From contig FR893141.1 in the NCBI GenBank assembly GCA_000433355.1, positions 1-30,829 on the forward strand: a DNA stretch of 30,829 nucleotides, in the 5' to 3' direction. Source of the stretch: Alistipes sp. CAG:435 (GTDB lineage: Bacteria > Bacteroidota > Bacteroidia > Bacteroidales > UBA932). Numbering within the stretch: position 1 is the stretch's first letter; the number at the start of each line of letters is the position of its first letter. Both the position numbers and the translations under genes were made by a program. This document shows, one piece after another, positions 7,710-15,009 of this stretch. The notes below the pieces were generated by a model that saw only the letters and a program-made list of their open reading frames with translations, ran no database searches and was not told the origin of the DNA.

Positions 7710-8891
7710 TCACGCTGTCTGCACCTTTTTCTTTCCGCGCGCAAGGAAGATGACCAGCGCTACGGCGATCACGATCAGGGATATTCCCAGAACAGGTCTG
7801 TAGGCAAGCCAAGCGATGGCGATCACGATGAAGGACCAGGCGAAGCCGACAAGCGAGCAGACCAGACCGACACCGGCCCCGATGATGTTGGCGATGAACG
7901 GAACCACCTTGGCGAGAGTCTCGATGAAGCCGAAGATGCCCTTCAGACCTCCGATCACAAGGAATATACCCAGAATTCTGAGGATCCATAGCCAGATCTT
8001 GTTGGCCGAGTGCTGACCCTCGTACATCTGGTCGGCGGACTTCACACCCATCTCAAGCACGCTGAAAGACTTGCCGTTCTTGGCCGTGAATGGCACGAAC
8101 GTGTCGCCGCTGACCTGAGCCATAAGGGATACCTCTCCCGGAAGGACCTTTGTGAAGGTCACGCGCACATCACCGACCTGCGGAGTACCGGAATTGGAGC
8201 CGAAGCTGATCACATTGTTCTGAACCTTGACAGTAAGTGTGGTGTCTACCTGGCATTCCTCCTTGAACAGTTCGTTGGAGATCCTTTCGCTGTCCTTCTC
8301 AGAGAAGACATAAGGCTGATCGCCGGAAATGGATGAGATCTGGCTCTTTGTCAGGCGATAGGCTCCGAAGGAAACGTTCTCGGCGGTCTGTCTCAGATCG
8401 TCAATCGCGATTCTGATCCTGTTCGCCCCCTGATACTCAGGATCGTGGAAATTCTCTGACGCCACAGGGGAATTTACCCATTTCTTCTCATACGTGTAGG
8501 TCGTGACGGTCTCCTGGCCTCCACCGATCTTGTCCTTGGTCTGACTCTTGGAGTTCTCCACCCACTGATAGTACTCAACCTTTCTGTTGAACTTAACCGC
8601 GGTCACCCCTACTCCGAAATCGGAATCGATGAGCGAGTCGATGGTGGCGGTCATGCCCGTGGCATGGACAAGCTTGCCGTCGAACTGAGGGTCGATGGTG
8701 CCGATGTCCGTCATCTCGACCGTCACGCCGGCGGCCTCGTTGAGCATTTTGGTTGTCTTGACGGCTCTGCCTTCGTTCCACCAAAGGAGGATGGTGCCGA
8801 CAATAAAGAGGAGGATACCTGAACCGATGCCTCCGAAGGATTTTTTCACGCGCTGACCATAGGTGGTCGTTGTTGTTTCTGTGTAAGCCAT
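7710..8891 (-). CDS. TMEM43 (LUMA) family membrane protein
   Basis: This 393-aa protein matches the TMEM43 family layout. It has one N-terminal membrane segment (about residues 20-38) followed by the hallmark LLWWNEGRAVK, a large soluble domain (about 45-290), and a C-terminal cluster of membrane segments (about 295-320, 328-365 and 367-385) ending in a basic tail. Eukaryotic members sit in the inner nuclear and ER membranes; the role of the bacterial members is unknown. The domain includes the aromatic segment VEYYQWVE and a YTYEKKWVNSPV stretch typical of the family. The gene has the same orientation as the regulator upstream, but a terminator lies between them, so it probably has its own promoter. 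Confidence 0.88.
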   Translation of the reverse strand: MAYTETTTTTYGQRVKKSFGGIGSGILLFIVGTILLWWNEGRAVKTTKMLNEAAGVTVEMTDIGTIDPQFDGKLVHATGMTATIDSLIDSDFGVGVTAVKFNRKVEYYQWVENSKSQTKDKIGGGQETVTTYTYEKKWVNSPVASENFHDPEYQGANRIRIAIDDLRQTAENVSFGAYRLTKSQISSISGDQPYVFSEKDSERISNELFKEECQVDTTLTVKVQNNVISFGSNSGTPQVGDVRVTFTKVLPGEVSLMAQVSGDTFVPFTAKNGKSFSVLEMGVKSADQMYEGQHSANKIWLWILRILGIFLVIGGLKGIFGFIETLAKVVPFIANIIGAGVGLVCSLVGFAWSFIVIAIAWLAYRPVLGISLIVIAVALVIFLARGKKKVQTA

Positions 8892-9094
8892 AGAAATAGT
8901 TTTAATAATTATGATTCTTTTGGTTTTATAGTAATCCTTAAAAAATAACTTGGTGATCTTTGATTGTCTTTTCGGTCTATATGTCTCTTCTCATCAGTCA
9001 TGTGTCACCGGCACGCTCCTTCCTCCAAAAGACATCTATCCTCGAAAATGCCGCCAGATCTTTACCCTTATTTTTTAAGCTTGCATAAGTGTCG

Positions 9095-9102
9095 CAAAGT
9101 TA
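9095..9102 (-). promoter_or_regulatory. Candidate -7 box for the TMEM43 gene
   Basis: TAACTTTG on the minus strand matches the Bacteroidetes TAnnTTTG element and lies just downstream of the regulator's terminator. It would give a leader of about 200 nt to the TMEM43 start. No good TTTG is found at the -33 spacing, so confidence is low. I see no small ORF or RNA motif in the leader (8892-9088). Confidence 0.3.
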
Positions 9103-9120
9103 GCCGGTATGCCCCAAAAG

Positions 9121-9163
9121 AAATATGGCCAAAGAGGCAAAATGTGTCTCTTTTGCCATATTT
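9121..9163 (-). terminator. Hairpin terminator after the TPR/AraC regulator
   Basis: A 16-bp stem with one mismatch (AAATATGGCCAAAGAG at 9121-9136 against CTCTTTTGCCATATTT at 9148-9163) encloses an 11-nt loop. On the minus strand it is followed by CTTTTGG. It lies 26 bp beyond the stop of the regulator gene. Confidence 0.65.
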
Positions 9164-9188
9164 TGACAAAATCAGCGTTGAAATTCCG

Positions 9189-10820
9189 CTATTGTCCGAT
9201 GTTGCCGTCCCGCCATTGCTTCGGAGTCGTGCCTGTGACTTTTTTGAACAAGGTTATGAAATATGACACATCGTTGATGCCGCAAAGCATGGCGACTTCG
9301 GAGACAGGCTTGTCCTTCTGTCCGCTTAAAATTTCCTTGGCCATCTCTATCCTGACCTCGGTCACCAGGGCGCTGCTGCTGCCACCGGTCTGGGTCTTGA
9401 TCTGGCGGTTAAGATTCGACCTCGTGGTGCAGAGCACGGCGGCGGCCTCTTGAAGATCCACTTCCTTCCCTTCCATGATCTGCTTTCTGATCTCGGCCTT
9501 CAACGGCTCGACCACATCCCGCTCCGGAGTCTGAGACGGACGTGAGGCTGTATGCTTCCTTGCCGCGTCGAGTTTGGCCATCGTGTCGTCCAGGATGAAT
9601 TTTATCGACTTGTTCCTCCGGGCGAGAAACCAGATCGCGAACGCCAGCAAGGCGATGGCTGCGATGCAACACCACAGAATCCGGCGCTTGGAGTTCAGAT
9701 GATGGTCTCGCTCGCTGGTGATCTGCTCATTGCGGTAGCGGGCGTTATATTCATTGAGACCTTGATTCATCTCGCTGTTATAGAGAGAGTCCTTGATGTG
9801 TGTGTACAGCATCAGATGCTCTATGGCTTCATTGGAATTGCGGGGGGTCAAAGCCCTGCTTAGCCCGTAGTGCGAGTGGCTCTTGTTGTAAGCGTCCCCT
9901 TTCTCTGTGAATACTTTCAGCGCAGCCCGGAAATATTCGACAGCCTTCTCATGGTTCCCTTTTTGGAGACAGATGTCGCCCATCTGGTTGCAACTGATGG
10001 CCCATGACTGCATATTTCCGGCTTTCTCCAATTCTGGAAGTGCCTCAAGAAGAGATTTTTCCGCATCATCGTACCAGCCGAGGGCAATCTGCGCCGCCGC
10101 CATCTGCGACAGCCGGACCGCAGCCTTGTCTTCCAGCCCCATGGCCTTGTTGATGTCATAGGCGCGGCGGGAATATTCAAGGCTCTTCTCATCCTCGCCC
10201 ATGCTGTGGTGGATCTCCGCAGCCATGCCGCAGCGCACAGCCAGTTTCAGCGAATCATTCCGCTTCTCACAGATGCGGATAGCCTCAAGAACGTATTTCA
10301 CGCCCTCCGCCGGCTGCTTCGACGCAAGACAGATTCCAGCCAAGGTGTTCAATGAATATGTGATCCGCTCCTCATCCTGAAGCTCACGTCCCAGCGCAAG
10401 GGTCGCTTTCGCGTATTCCAGCGACTTATGAAAGTCTGACTTCCGGAAGTACGCTATGGAGAGGATGTTGTCGCAATCGCACTCTATTTCCTTGGCGGAC
10501 ACTTTACGGCTGAGGCTCAGCGCCTTGCTTGAATATTCAATGGATCTGTCATAATCCTGGATGTCATAGTACCATTCTCCCGCCCAGTACAAAGTCAGAG
10601 CCTTGACACTGTCCGCTTCGCTTCCTGGAATCAACTCGACAGTGTTCTCGGTGAATCCACTTTCGGCCAGATACCTAAAGAATGCTTCCGCTGTCCGAGC
10701 GGCTTGAGAGCCTTTTTGGTGATCGAATGCCGTTACAAGTGAGTCCACCACATTCTCCGAATATGCGGACAAGGTGAACAGAAGGAATATATTTGTCAGT
10801 ACAATTCTTATTGGTGTCAT
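9189..10820 (-). CDS. Membrane-anchored TPR regulator with AraC-type DNA-binding domain
   Basis: A 543-aa one-protein sensor of a type common in Bacteroidetes. In order: a signal/anchor segment (MTPIRIVLTNIFLLFTLSAYS), TPR-like helical repeats over about residues 70-335 (for example the DYDRSIEYSSKALSL and NHEKAVEYFRAALKVF units), one membrane helix at about 380-400 (ILWCCIAAIALLAFAIWFLA), a short coiled linker, and a C-terminal AraC/XylS helix-turn-helix pair at about 450-540 (VSEVAMLCGINDVSYFITLFKKVTGTTPKQW). I start at ATG 10820 because it begins the hydrophobic signal; the frame is open 18 codons further. The TPR part should lie outside the inner membrane and the DNA-binding part in the cytoplasm. 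The target genes are unknown. Confidence 0.88.
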   Translation of the reverse strand: MTPIRIVLTNIFLLFTLSAYSENVVDSLVTAFDHQKGSQAARTAEAFFRYLAESGFTENTVELIPGSEADSVKALTLYWAGEWYYDIQDYDRSIEYSSKALSLSRKVSAKEIECDCDNILSIAYFRKSDFHKSLEYAKATLALGRELQDEERITYSLNTLAGICLASKQPAEGVKYVLEAIRICEKRNDSLKLAVRCGMAAEIHHSMGEDEKSLEYSRRAYDINKAMGLEDKAAVRLSQMAAAQIALGWYDDAEKSLLEALPELEKAGNMQSWAISCNQMGDICLQKGNHEKAVEYFRAALKVFTEKGDAYNKSHSHYGLSRALTPRNSNEAIEHLMLYTHIKDSLYNSEMNQGLNEYNARYRNEQITSERDHHLNSKRRILWCCIAAIALLAFAIWFLARRNKSIKFILDDTMAKLDAARKHTASRPSQTPERDVVEPLKAEIRKQIMEGKEVDLQEAAAVLCTTRSNLNRQIKTQTGGSSSALVTEVRIEMAKEILSGQKDKPVSEVAMLCGINDVSYFITLFKKVTGTTPKQWRDGNIGQ

Positions 10821-11029
10821 TTTCAACTTTGTGGCTGAACCGGCGCCGGTGTGTCTGGCAAAATCGGCAGACAAATTTGGGGAAAATATCTAAATATTCC
10901 TACTTGTGTCCGCTTTCTCTTCAGTTTTTTCTGAAGCGACCGTCTCCGATGGCCCGGCGGATTCACCAACCTGACGGCCTCCGGTCACCAGGTTTGCCGA
11001 AGTCTGGCCGTAACCTATAAAAGAATAGG

Positions 11030-11061
11030 TTTGAATATTTCAGAAAAAATGCCTATATTTG
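11030..11061 (+). promoter_or_regulatory. Promoter of rplM (Bacteroidetes type)
   Basis: TTTG at 11030-11033, a 20-bp spacer and TATATTTG at 11054-11061 match the Bacteroidetes sigma-ABfr consensus well. The expected transcription start is near 11066, giving a leader of about 55 nt to the rplM GTG start. Confidence 0.8.
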
Positions 11062-11087
11062 CGGTCCCTATGTTGTGTAGGGATCGC
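11061..11087 (+). promoter_or_regulatory. Hairpin at the rplM transcript start, candidate L13 leader or operator
   Basis: GCGGTCCCTA (11061-11070) pairs with TAGGGATCGC (11078-11087) around the loop TGTTGTG, with one G-U pair. The left arm begins in the -7 box, so the DNA palindrome overlaps the start site. The RNA itself would keep at least the CCCTA/TAGGG stem. Ribosomal protein leaders that bind L13 are known as a class in Bacteroidia; whether this matches that model cannot be tested here. Confidence 0.45.
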
Positions 11088-11121
11088 AATATTTTATGTT
11101 AAACCATTAAAGATCAAGACA

Positions 11122-11617
11122 GTGGACACACTTAGCTACAAAACAGTCTCCTTGAACAAGGCTACTGTACAGAAAGAGTGGGTTGTCATCGATGCCACGG
11201 ATCTGGCACTCGGACGTCTTGCCTCAAGGGTCGCTCTTGTCCTCCGTGGCAAGAACAAACCGGGATTCACCCCTCACGTTGACTGCGGTGACAACGTCAT
11301 CGTCATCAACGCCGAGAAGGTCATCCTCAAAGGCAGCAAGATGACTGATCGTGTTTACGTTCGCTACACCGGTTATCCGGGCGGACAGCGTTTCACGACT
11401 CCGAAGGAGATCCTCGCGAAGAGACCTGCTGAACTCGTCAGGAGAGCAGTGAAGGGTATGCTCCCTAAGACCCGTCTTGGTGACGAGAGCAGTGAAGGGT
11501 ATGCTCCCTAAGACCCGTCTTGGTGACAAGATCATAGGCAACCTGCACGTTTACGCAGGACCTGAGCATCCTCACCAGGCACAGAACCCTAGAGAAATTA
11601 AGTTGAACGAAATCTAA
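11122..11617 (+). CDS. rplM: 50S ribosomal protein L13, frameshifted by a 43-bp duplication
   Basis: The GTG at 11122 gives MDTLSYKTVSLNKATVQKEW, the usual Bacteroidetes L13 start, followed by VIDATDLALGRLAS and the conserved YTGYPGGQ. The frame runs normally to RAVKGMLPKTRLGD, then enters a second exact copy of the preceding 43 bp and stops early at 11511. If one copy is removed, the frame continues KIIGNLHVYAGPEHPHQAQNP to TAA at 11615-11617, giving exactly 151 codons (150 aa), the normal size. L13 is an essential-class large-subunit protein, so the intact form must exist in the cell. It is first in the rplM-rpsI operon, 8 bp before rpsI. Confidence 0.9.
11442..11527. repeat. Perfect 43-bp tandem duplication in rplM
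   Basis: 11442-11484 and 11485-11527 are identical over 43 bp, with different bases on either side. 43 is not a multiple of 3, so the extra copy shifts the frame of rplM. Confidence 0.95.
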
Positions 11618-11625
11618 CAGAGCAA

Positions 11626-12015
11626 ATGGAACAGAAAAACGCCCTTGGAAGACGTAAATCAGCCGTAGCTCGTGTTTATCTCGCAGCTGGACAAGGCAAT
11701 GTCACAATCAACGGCCGCAGTGTTGAGGAGTACTTCAAGACTGACGCTCTCCGTTACATTGTGAACCAGCCTTTCGCGGTTACGAAGACAGAAGGTCAGT
11801 TTGACGTGAAGGTTAACGTTGTCGGCGGCGGCACCAAAGGCCAGGCCGAAGCGATCAGACTCGGAATATCCCGCGCTCTCAGCGATCTGGATAGAGAGGC
11901 TTACCGCGCGGCTCTCAAGGCTGAGGGCTTCCTGACACGTGACTCCCGCGAAGTCGAGAGAAAGAAACCTGGTCAGCCGAGCGCACGTGCACGCTTCCAG
12001 TTCAGCAAGCGTTAG
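11626..12015 (+). CDS. rpsI: 30S ribosomal protein S9
   Basis: 129-aa uS9. The sequence has the N-terminal GRRKSAVARVYL, the central VNVVGGGTKGQAEAIRLGISRAL and the basic C-terminus SARARFQFSKR, whose last residues reach the ribosomal P-site tRNA. Bacteroidetes members have this same length. It starts 8 bp after the rplM stop, so the two are cotranscribed as in most bacteria. Confidence 0.97.
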   Translation: MEQKNALGRRKSAVARVYLAAGQGNVTINGRSVEEYFKTDALRYIVNQPFAVTKTEGQFDVKVNVVGGGTKGQAEAIRLGISRALSDLDREAYRAALKAEGFLTRDSREVERKKPGQPSARARFQFSKR

Positions 12016-12251
12016 TCTTGTCTGGATTGTCAGCGGCATAAGCTGGTTTATGAAAAAGCACAGTCCGGTGCTTCAAATCCCGCGGACTTTTCGCTGGATG
12101 AGAATCCGATGAACACTACCGGGGATTGCCGGGACTGCGGAAAATCTCAGAGACTGGTCGGGGACCACTGCTCAGGGATTGAAGAAAAGAGCCTTCAGGC
12201 TGTCGGCAAAAGGTCTGGAGGAAAGTTTAAACAAAAAACAAGAATTTTAAA
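12016..12251 (+). promoter_or_regulatory. Structured leader between rpsI and rpsB
   Basis: A 236-bp gap in an otherwise tight ribosomal operon. It holds several potential hairpins: AAGCAC/GTGCTT (about 12056-12073), AGTCCG paired with CGGACT further on, a GC-rich segment with near-repeats (CCGGGGATTGCCGGG, about 12119-12133), TGGTC/GGACCA, and AGCCT/AGGCT (about 12191-12202). No convincing coding frame or promoter is seen. A regulatory RNA for rpsB-tsf (S2 autoregulation is known in other bacteria) is a reasonable guess only. Confidence 0.35.
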
Positions 12252-13106
12252 ATGCCACGCACAAATTTCCAAGAACTTCTTGATGCAGGTGTACATTTCG
12301 GACATCTGGCCAGGAAATGGAACCCTAAGATGGCTCCATACATCTTTGACCAGAAGAACGGGATTCACATCATCGACCTGCACAAGACCATCGTCAAGAT
12401 AGACGAGGCTGCCGATGCAATGAAAGAGCTTGCGCGTTCAGGTCGCAAGATTCTCTTCGTAGCCACAAAGAAACAGGCTAAGGAGATCGTTGCCGAGAAG
12501 GCTGCGGCAGTCAATATGCCATCGATAACCGAGCGCTGGGCTGGTGGTATGCTTACCAACTTCCCGACCATCCGCAAGGCTATCAAGAAGATGAACACCA
12601 TCGACAAGATGAAGGAGGACGGCACGTTCGAGAAGCTCGCCAAGAGAGAGCGTCTGCAGATCAACCGTCAGAGAGAGAAACTGGAGAAGAACCTTGGTTC
12701 CATCAAGGACATGAGCCGTCTCCCGTCCGCGCTCTTCGTAGTTGACATCCAGAAGGAGGCCAACGCCGTCAAGGAGGCCAACCGCCTCAACATCCCGGTA
12801 TTCGCATTGGTTGACACTTGTTGCGATCCTACCCCGATTGATTATGTGATACCGGCAAACGACGACGCTACGAAGTCGATCGAGACCATCATGACTGTTC
12901 TCTGCAAGGCCATCGAAGAGGGACTGAGCGAGAGAAAGCTTGAGAAGGAGAAAGAGGCCAACGAGGAGGCTGCCGAGGGTGAGGCTCTCGCAAACCCTAC
13001 AGGCAAGAAGCTCCGCGCCCGCAAAAGCGCGAAGCCGGTTGACGTAGAGGCTGAGGCCGCTCCTGCGGTTGAGGCTCCGGCTGCTGAGGAACCAAAGGCT
13101 GAATAA
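12252..13106 (+). CDS. rpsB: 30S ribosomal protein S2
   Basis: uS2, 284 aa. It starts MPRTNFQELLDAGVHFGH with the conserved WNPKMAPYIF and HIIDLHKT segments, then RWAGGMLTNF and the NRLNIPVFALVDTCCDP signature near residue 190. The C-terminus is extended beyond the E. coli protein by an alanine/glutamate/lysine-rich tail (about residues 240-284), common in Bacteroidetes. It is followed 16 bp later by tsf, the classical rpsB-tsf pair. Confidence 0.97.
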   Translation: MPRTNFQELLDAGVHFGHLARKWNPKMAPYIFDQKNGIHIIDLHKTIVKIDEAADAMKELARSGRKILFVATKKQAKEIVAEKAAAVNMPSITERWAGGMLTNFPTIRKAIKKMNTIDKMKEDGTFEKLAKRERLQINRQREKLEKNLGSIKDMSRLPSALFVVDIQKEANAVKEANRLNIPVFALVDTCCDPTPIDYVIPANDDATKSIETIMTVLCKAIEEGLSERKLEKEKEANEEAAEGEALANPTGKKLRARKSAKPVDVEAEAAPAVEAPAAEEPKAE

Positions 13107-13122
13107 TAAAGGAGAACGAGTT

Positions 13123-14115
13123 ATGGCAATTACAGCACAAGACGTAATGAAATTACGCAAGATGACATCCGCTGGTATGATGGATTGCAAGAAGGCTCTC
13201 GCCGAGGCTGAGGGTGACTTCGAGAAGGCAGTCAACATCATCCGTGAGAAGGGTAAGCTCGTCGCCGCCAAGCGCGCCGACCGCGAGACCTCCGAGGGTG
13301 CGGTTCTCGTCCGCATCCAGGGCACAAAGGGTGTTATCGTATGTCTCGGCTGCGAGACTGACTTCGTTTCCGCCACCCCTGACTTCAAGGCTCTTGCCGC
13401 AGAGATCGCTGACGCGGCTATCGCGTCATTCCCTGCCGACATCGAAGGCCTGAAGGCCAGCAAGTGCTCTAACGGTCACACTGTCGAGGAGGAGATCTCC
13501 GCCCAGACCGGCAAGACCGGTGAGAAGCACGTTCTCGCTTACTATGCCGCTCTTGAGGCTCCGTACATCGGTGACTATGTTCACTTCAACGGAAAACTCG
13601 GCGCCATTGTCGCTTTCAACAAGGAGATTCCTGCCGAGCTCGGCAAGGCCGTTGCCCAGCAGGTCACCGCTATGAACCCTGTCTCTGTCTCTCCGGCCGA
13701 CTGCCCTGCTGAGGTGGTTGAGAAGGAGCGCGAGCTCGCTGTCCAGAAGACAAAGGACGAGATGGTTCAGAAGGCTGTCGAGGCCGCTCTCAAGAAGGTC
13801 GGCATCAATCCTGCCCACGTTGACAGCGAGGATCACATCGAGTCCAACACCGCCAAGGGTTGGATCACTCCAGAGCAGGCTGAGCAGGCCCGTGAGATCA
13901 TCAAGACCGTCTCCGCCGAGAAGGCCGCGTCTCTCCCTGAGCAGATGATCCAGAACATCGCCAACGGACGTATCCAGAAGTTCTTCAAAGAGCAGACTCT
14001 TGAGGAGCAGGACTTCGTTCAGTCTGACGAGAAGGTTTCTGTCGCCGCTTACATCAAGTCTGTTGACAAGGACGCCAAAGTGGTTGCTTTCAAGAGGTTC
14101 TCCCTCAGCGACTAG
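13123..14115 (+). CDS. tsf: Translation elongation factor Ts
   Basis: Guanine nucleotide exchange factor for EF-Tu. The N-terminal UBA-like part MAITAQDVMKLRKMTSAGMM and the TDFVSATPDF motif that contacts EF-Tu are intact. I choose ATG 13123 (MAIT) rather than the longer frame because a good ribosome binding site (AAAGGAGA, 13108-13115) sits just before it. At 330 aa it is longer than the E. coli protein (about 283 aa), which is typical of Bacteroidetes. It is the last gene of the ribosomal block and is followed by a strong terminator. Confidence 0.97.
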   Translation: MAITAQDVMKLRKMTSAGMMDCKKALAEAEGDFEKAVNIIREKGKLVAAKRADRETSEGAVLVRIQGTKGVIVCLGCETDFVSATPDFKALAAEIADAAIASFPADIEGLKASKCSNGHTVEEEISAQTGKTGEKHVLAYYAALEAPYIGDYVHFNGKLGAIVAFNKEIPAELGKAVAQQVTAMNPVSVSPADCPAEVVEKERELAVQKTKDEMVQKAVEAALKKVGINPAHVDSEDHIESNTAKGWITPEQAEQAREIIKTVSAEKAASLPEQMIQNIANGRIQKFFKEQTLEEQDFVQSDEKVSVAAYIKSVDKDAKVVAFKRFSLSD

Positions 14116-14156
14116 TATGGCACAGTCGCCGTCGCAAAGATGGCCATGAATATGAT

Positions 14157-14187
14157 AACCCCGGAAGTCATTGACTCCCGGGGTTTT
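14157..14187 (+). terminator. Terminator of the ribosomal operon
   Basis: AACCCCGG (14157-14164) pairs with CCGGGGTT, extended inward by AGTC/GACT, and is followed by TTTTCGG. It lies about 40 bp after the tsf stop. Confidence 0.85.
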
Positions 14188-14238
14188 CGGTGTAAGCCTT
14201 TGATCCATTGAATCCAGGGGCTTTCGCCGTCAGACTCT

Positions 14239-14368
14239 TTACAGGATCGGAGGAGTGCACTGCTCTTCTGTCAGCACTCCGGTTCTGTTGTCGGCGACAT
14301 CCCACCACACTCTGTTGCTGATGTCATCCTTCTGCAAGGACTTGCAGTATTATTCTTTCTTCAATCAT
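14239..14368 (-). pseudogene. Small frameshifted relic or short ORF
   Basis: On the minus strand a -7 box TATCTTTG (14398-14391) is followed by ATG at 14368 and MIEERIILQVLAEG, then a stop. One base out of frame, the sequence continues DDISNRVWWDVADNRTGVL and ends ...EQCTPPIL with TAA at 14241-14239. Removing one G would give a single 42-aa protein. It is unlike any family I recognise. It could be a true small gene with a 1-bp error, or the remains of a larger one. It lies at the left edge of an accessory region. Confidence 0.35.
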
Positions 14369-14413
14369 AACATTGCCTAAATGGTTGATACAAAGATAGA
14401 AAAATATCCGAAT

Positions 14414-14459
14414 TCCGATAAAATGCAGATTTTGAGCGCCTGAAATCCGATAAGATGCA
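14414..14459. repeat. Short direct repeat TCCGATAARATGCA
   Basis: Two 14-bp copies differing at one base (14414-14427 and 14446-14459), 32 bp apart, at the junction between the small relic and the Vsr remnant. They could mark an old insertion or deletion point. Confidence 0.5.
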
Positions 14460-14870
14460 CCATATCGCGCCGACATCTTCATCAACGGCTGCTTCCGGCA
14501 CGGCTATCGGGGTTGCACCAAGTACACCGTTCCCAAGACCAACGAGCAGTTCTGGCGCGAGAAAGTGGCCCGCAACATCGCCTGCGACGAACTCAACGCC
14601 CAGCGCCTCGACACCCTCGCCAGAACCGTCATCGCCGTAGGGGAATGCGAACTCTCGAAGAAGAATCTTGACGCCACCATCACGCGCATAGAGGCCGATT
14701 TGTAGGCCGCCAAGACCAAATACGAGCACTACCTCTCCATCCGCCGCGAGAACCACGAATTCGCCCGCAAACAAGCACAGAAGCACCGCGAAATCCTCGC
14801 CCATGTCGAAGCCGAACTGAACCTACCAAAAAGCCTCCGCCGCTACGCTACGAAAGCTATGGAAGAATAA
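14436..14870 (+). pseudogene. Decayed Vsr-type mismatch endonuclease
   Basis: The frame reads APEIR, stop, DAPYRADIFINGCFRHGYRG, then YTVPKTNEQFWREKVARNI and TVIAVGECELSKKNL. This follows the order of Vsr very-short-patch repair endonucleases (PDI...YR..IFVNGCFWHGH, PKTN.EFW..KI..N, V.WECEL). The N-terminal third with the catalytic aspartate region is missing. There are in-frame stops at 14451-14453 (TAA) and 14703-14705 (TAG), and the conserved Trp in GCFWHGH and in VWECEL is changed (Arg and Gly). After the TAG the same frame continues for 54 codons as a charged, probably helical tail to TAA 14868-14870. No partner cytosine methyltransferase is in the window. Non-functional as it stands. 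Confidence 0.75.
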
Positions 14871-14892
14871 TTCCGCTGTTTTATACAAAAGA

Positions 14893-14935
14893 TTTTCTGG
14901 TCCTTTTGAAGGGCCAGAAAAAATGACTATATTTG
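14893..14935 (+). promoter_or_regulatory. Promoter with an overlapping 13-bp inverted repeat
   Basis: TTTG (14905-14908), a 19-bp spacer and TATATTTG (14928-14935) form a good Bacteroidetes promoter for the gene at 15010. An inverted repeat, TTTTCTGGTCCTT (14893-14905) and AAGGGCCAGAAAA (14909-14921), 12 of 13 pairs, is centred on the -33 element. This is the usual placement of a repressor operator. Its arm recurs at four or more places around the gene. Confidence 0.7.
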
Positions 14936-15009
14936 CAGAGATTAGTAAAGCATGTTAAGTATAAGGTGTTAACAATCAATATATAATTCAGGTATTAAAG
15001 GGCCAGATA

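Noticed and set aside
12050..12090. TTCAAATCC within a hairpin-rich stretch, reminiscent of a tRNA T-arm
   Set aside because: The flanking bases do not form the 5-bp T-stem, and no acceptor, D-arm or anticodon arm can be built around it.
14361..14804. 147-codon minus-strand frame opposite the Vsr relic
   Set aside because: The opposite strand has recognisable Vsr motifs; this frame has none and is a shadow.
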